From Conidiobolus incongruus B7586 (lineage: Eukaryota; Entomophthoromycota; Entomophthoromycetes; Entomophthorales; Conidiobolaceae): a DNA stretch of 10,433 nt. Made by a program: the position numbers and the translations under genes. Under the pieces are notes generated by a model that saw only the letters and a program-made list of their open reading frames with translations, had not been told where the DNA came from and made no database searches. The stretch spans positions 1 through 10,433 of the forward strand of contig JNEM01012633.1 in NCBI GenBank assembly GCA_000697335.1, read 5' to 3'. Below are positions 8,985 to 10,433 of the stretch, in pieces (position 1 is the first letter of the stretch; the number at the start of each line of letters is the position of its first letter).

Positions 8985-10034
8985 TTAAAACCTAGTGTAT
9001 TTACCTTTAGCTTTTCTAACCTCTTTAAGTTTATAAGGTATAGAATCAATTAACTTTTTACATTAAGAAAAGTTAATCTTGTTTTATATTTCTTAAATAT
9101 ATTCTTAAAGTTGATTTAAATCTTTAGCTGGGGGGAAAACTTTAATAACTTTTTTTAATTAATCCTAAAGGTATTTAATTAAATTAAAGTTAAAAGATTA
9201 AAGAAACTACTTTATAACTATTATCTTATTATTTTTAAGTTATTTTGTAGTAAAAGCTATAGTATAATAAAAAGTATTATCTTATTAGAAAATAATATTA
9301 GATTTATTTAACCTATATTATTCAATGGTTTTTTTTAATTTATTGTTTAAAATACTTTAATATATCTTAATATTAATTCCTTTATTAATTTTATAAAGAT
9401 ACTTTACACTTAAAAACAATATATATTTTTAAATAATAATTAACCTACTATTGTACTTTTAGGTAAAATTAACATAATAGTCACAAAGTAATTTTATATC
9501 TTTTTTAAAGTATTTAACTTTTTTATTAAATTTATTAAAATATATTTTTGTTTTATTAAATTAAATAACCTTACTCTAATTAGTTTTAGTTTAATATTAA
9601 TGGTAATATTTAAACTTTTACTTAGTTTTATAGTGGGATTTTTTTAATTAAGAGTGTTTTTTCTTAAAGTGTAAGTGGTATCTATACTAATATAAAATAT
9701 ATATAATAATATTAGTGTTAATTAATATTCTTGTATAGTTTTATAGTTCTTGTTGTATTTCTACAGTAGTATTATATTTACCTATATTAACCAATTTACA
9801 AATATACTCTTTATCATATTTATTTATAATTTTAATATACTTAAGTTTAAGTTTAAATGTTTTTTTATTGTTATTCTTAATAGCTTTAACTATAGTAACC
9901 TAGCTAACACTAGTAATTCTAACAATATTACAAGTTGATTTACCTTTTTTATAAAGTTAATTAATACACAAGTAGATTTTTTTAAAGAGGGATTTAAGTA
10001 TAATAATACTAATAAAAAAATTTAATATATCTAT
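8985..10034 (-). pseudogene. Tc1-type (DD34E) transposase relic, single frame with about 25 stops
   Basis: About 350 codons read in one frame from near 10034 to the TAA at 8987-8985, with no frameshift needed. Motifs in order: N-terminal helix-turn-helix region (ILKSLFKK, GKSTCNIVRITSVS); second DNA-binding part (NKYDKEYICKLVNIGKYNTT, VEIQQEL); the RLKFA..H-like segment; the first catalytic block SKVI*FNKTK, matching SKVIWSDETK; NSRLIII*KY, matching GGGSxMxWGC; F**DNTFYYT, matching FQQDNAPCHT; TTK*LKNNKI; SFNFNLIKYL, matching SPDLNPIEHL; and the C-terminus CKKLIDSIPYKLKEV, KAKGKYTRF. The second catalytic Asp is kept (9281-9279). The first is Asn (9557-9555) and the final Glu is Lys (9176-9174), with exactly 34 residues between the last two positions. 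Stops sit mostly at expected Trp or Gln codons. No ATG survives at the expected start; ATA at 10034 is my best guess. The length fits the usual 340-350 residues. The protein cannot be made. Confidence 0.92.
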
Positions 10035-10109
10035 AAAATATAATATAAAATAATAACAAAAAGAGAAAAAAAATATGGTTATATATTATTAAATATATCC
10101 CCTTATCTC

Positions 10110-10139
10110 AAAAACCCACAAATTTATAACTCACCTTAG
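10110..10139 (-). repeat. Right inner (subterminal) repeat
   Basis: Reverse complement of the left inner repeat at 27 of 30 bases, with core GTGAGTTATAAA on the minus strand (10134-10123). It lies about 75 bases upstream of the presumed transposase start. The three differences from the left copy are all A/G transitions. Confidence 0.87.
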
Positions 10140-10291
10140 TTAAATATTAAAGGTTAATATTTTTGCTAATAGTTTACTATATATATTTAAATATATTTAT
10201 TTATTATTAAATAATATACCTTAATTATATATTATAATTTTAACTAATCTAATATATACAATTGTTTTAGTTATTAATTAATATATATATA

Positions 10292-10321
10292 TTTTTGATT
10301 TTATAACTCACTTTTGTAGGT
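10292..10321 (-). repeat. Right outer terminal repeat
   Basis: Reverse complement of the left outer repeat with one C/T difference, and core GTGAGTTATAAA on the minus strand (10311-10300). It is followed directly by TA (10322-10323), the presumed target-site duplicate. Confidence 0.88.
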
Positions 10322-10433
10322 TAATATATAACTTAAATATTACTTTAAATTTTATATAATAAAAATTTTTGAGATTAAAAATAAATAAGATTTTAATATA
10401 TATATATATTACTAAAATAAATATATAATTTAA
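10322..10433. other. Right flank of the transposon
   Basis: Very A+T-rich sequence with a short TA run near 10397-10409 and no coding signal. It could be spacer or an older repeat into which the transposon inserted. Confidence 0.5.

Larger units (their letters stand above)
8759..10321 (-). mobile_element. Tc1/mariner DNA transposon with IR/DR ends, inactivated
   Basis: A full-length 1,563-base element, bordered by TA on both sides (8757-8758 and 10322-10323), the target duplicated by Tc1/mariner insertion. The ends are inverted: 8759-8788 matches the reverse complement of 10292-10321 at 29 of 30 bases. A second inverted pair lies inside, at 8941-8970 and 10110-10139 (27 of 30). Outer and inner copies share the core GTGAGTTATAAA or a one-base variant, so each end carries two direct repeats, 177 bases apart on both sides. 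This is the IR/DR layout known from Sleeping Beauty-type Tc1 elements. One transposase reading frame fills the interior on the minus strand. All four mismatches between paired repeats are transitions. The outermost bases (ACCTAY) differ from the usual CAGT start, so the exact termini could be off by a few bases. Confidence 0.9.

Noticed and set aside
9750-9938. A 62-codon plus-strand open frame inside the transposon.
   Set aside because: It is antisense to the N-terminal part of the transposase relic. Its composition is just A+T-rich codons and it shows no motif.

Overview
The window looks like nuclear DNA of an A+T-rich, early-diverging (zygomycete-grade) fungus. Two spliced genes carry short introns of 44 to 68 bases with GTNNGN...TAG borders. 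One encodes a Dsn1/Mis13 kinetochore protein whose closest resemblance is to the fungal form. The other encodes a six-bladed kelch protein of a type I know mainly from fungi. In sample lines counted by hand, exons are about 40-48% G+C, spacers about 15-20%, and the right-hand 1.8 kb about 13%. The exact lineage (Glomeromycotina, Entomophthoromycotina or other) cannot be fixed from this sequence alone.

Layout: 1-1060 is A+T-rich spacer with nothing recognisable. 1061-2514 (minus) is a five-exon DSN1 gene of 407 codons whose first exon holds only four coding bases. 2515-4005 is spacer with the DSN1 upstream region and a (TA)n tract. 4006-5728 (minus) is a four-exon gene for a 518-residue kelch-propeller protein; one exon encodes exactly one propeller blade. 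5729-8757 is a long spacer with a small G+C-richer island containing a CRE-like octamer near 6300 and an imperfect palindrome at 8561-8624. 8759-10321 is a complete-length but dead Tc1-type DNA transposon, flanked by TA. 10322-10433 is A+T-rich flank.

The transposon is the most informative part. It has Sleeping Beauty-like ends: two transposase-site-like repeats at each end, exactly 177 bases apart on both sides. Between them, on the minus strand, lies a whole Tc1 transposase in a single unbroken reading frame of about 350 codons that carries about 25 in-frame stops and no detectable frameshift. Most recognisable changes from the family pattern are C-to-T or G-to-A transitions, including loss of two of the three catalytic acidic residues (D to N and E to K). 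This pattern points to RIP-like hypermutation, or to very strong GC-to-AT mutation, rather than ordinary decay by insertion and deletion.

The two host genes are in tandem on the minus strand but 1.5 kb apart, and nothing in the sequence links their functions. I found no tRNA, rRNA, CRISPR array or virus-like element, and no clear case for an undescribed multi-gene system.
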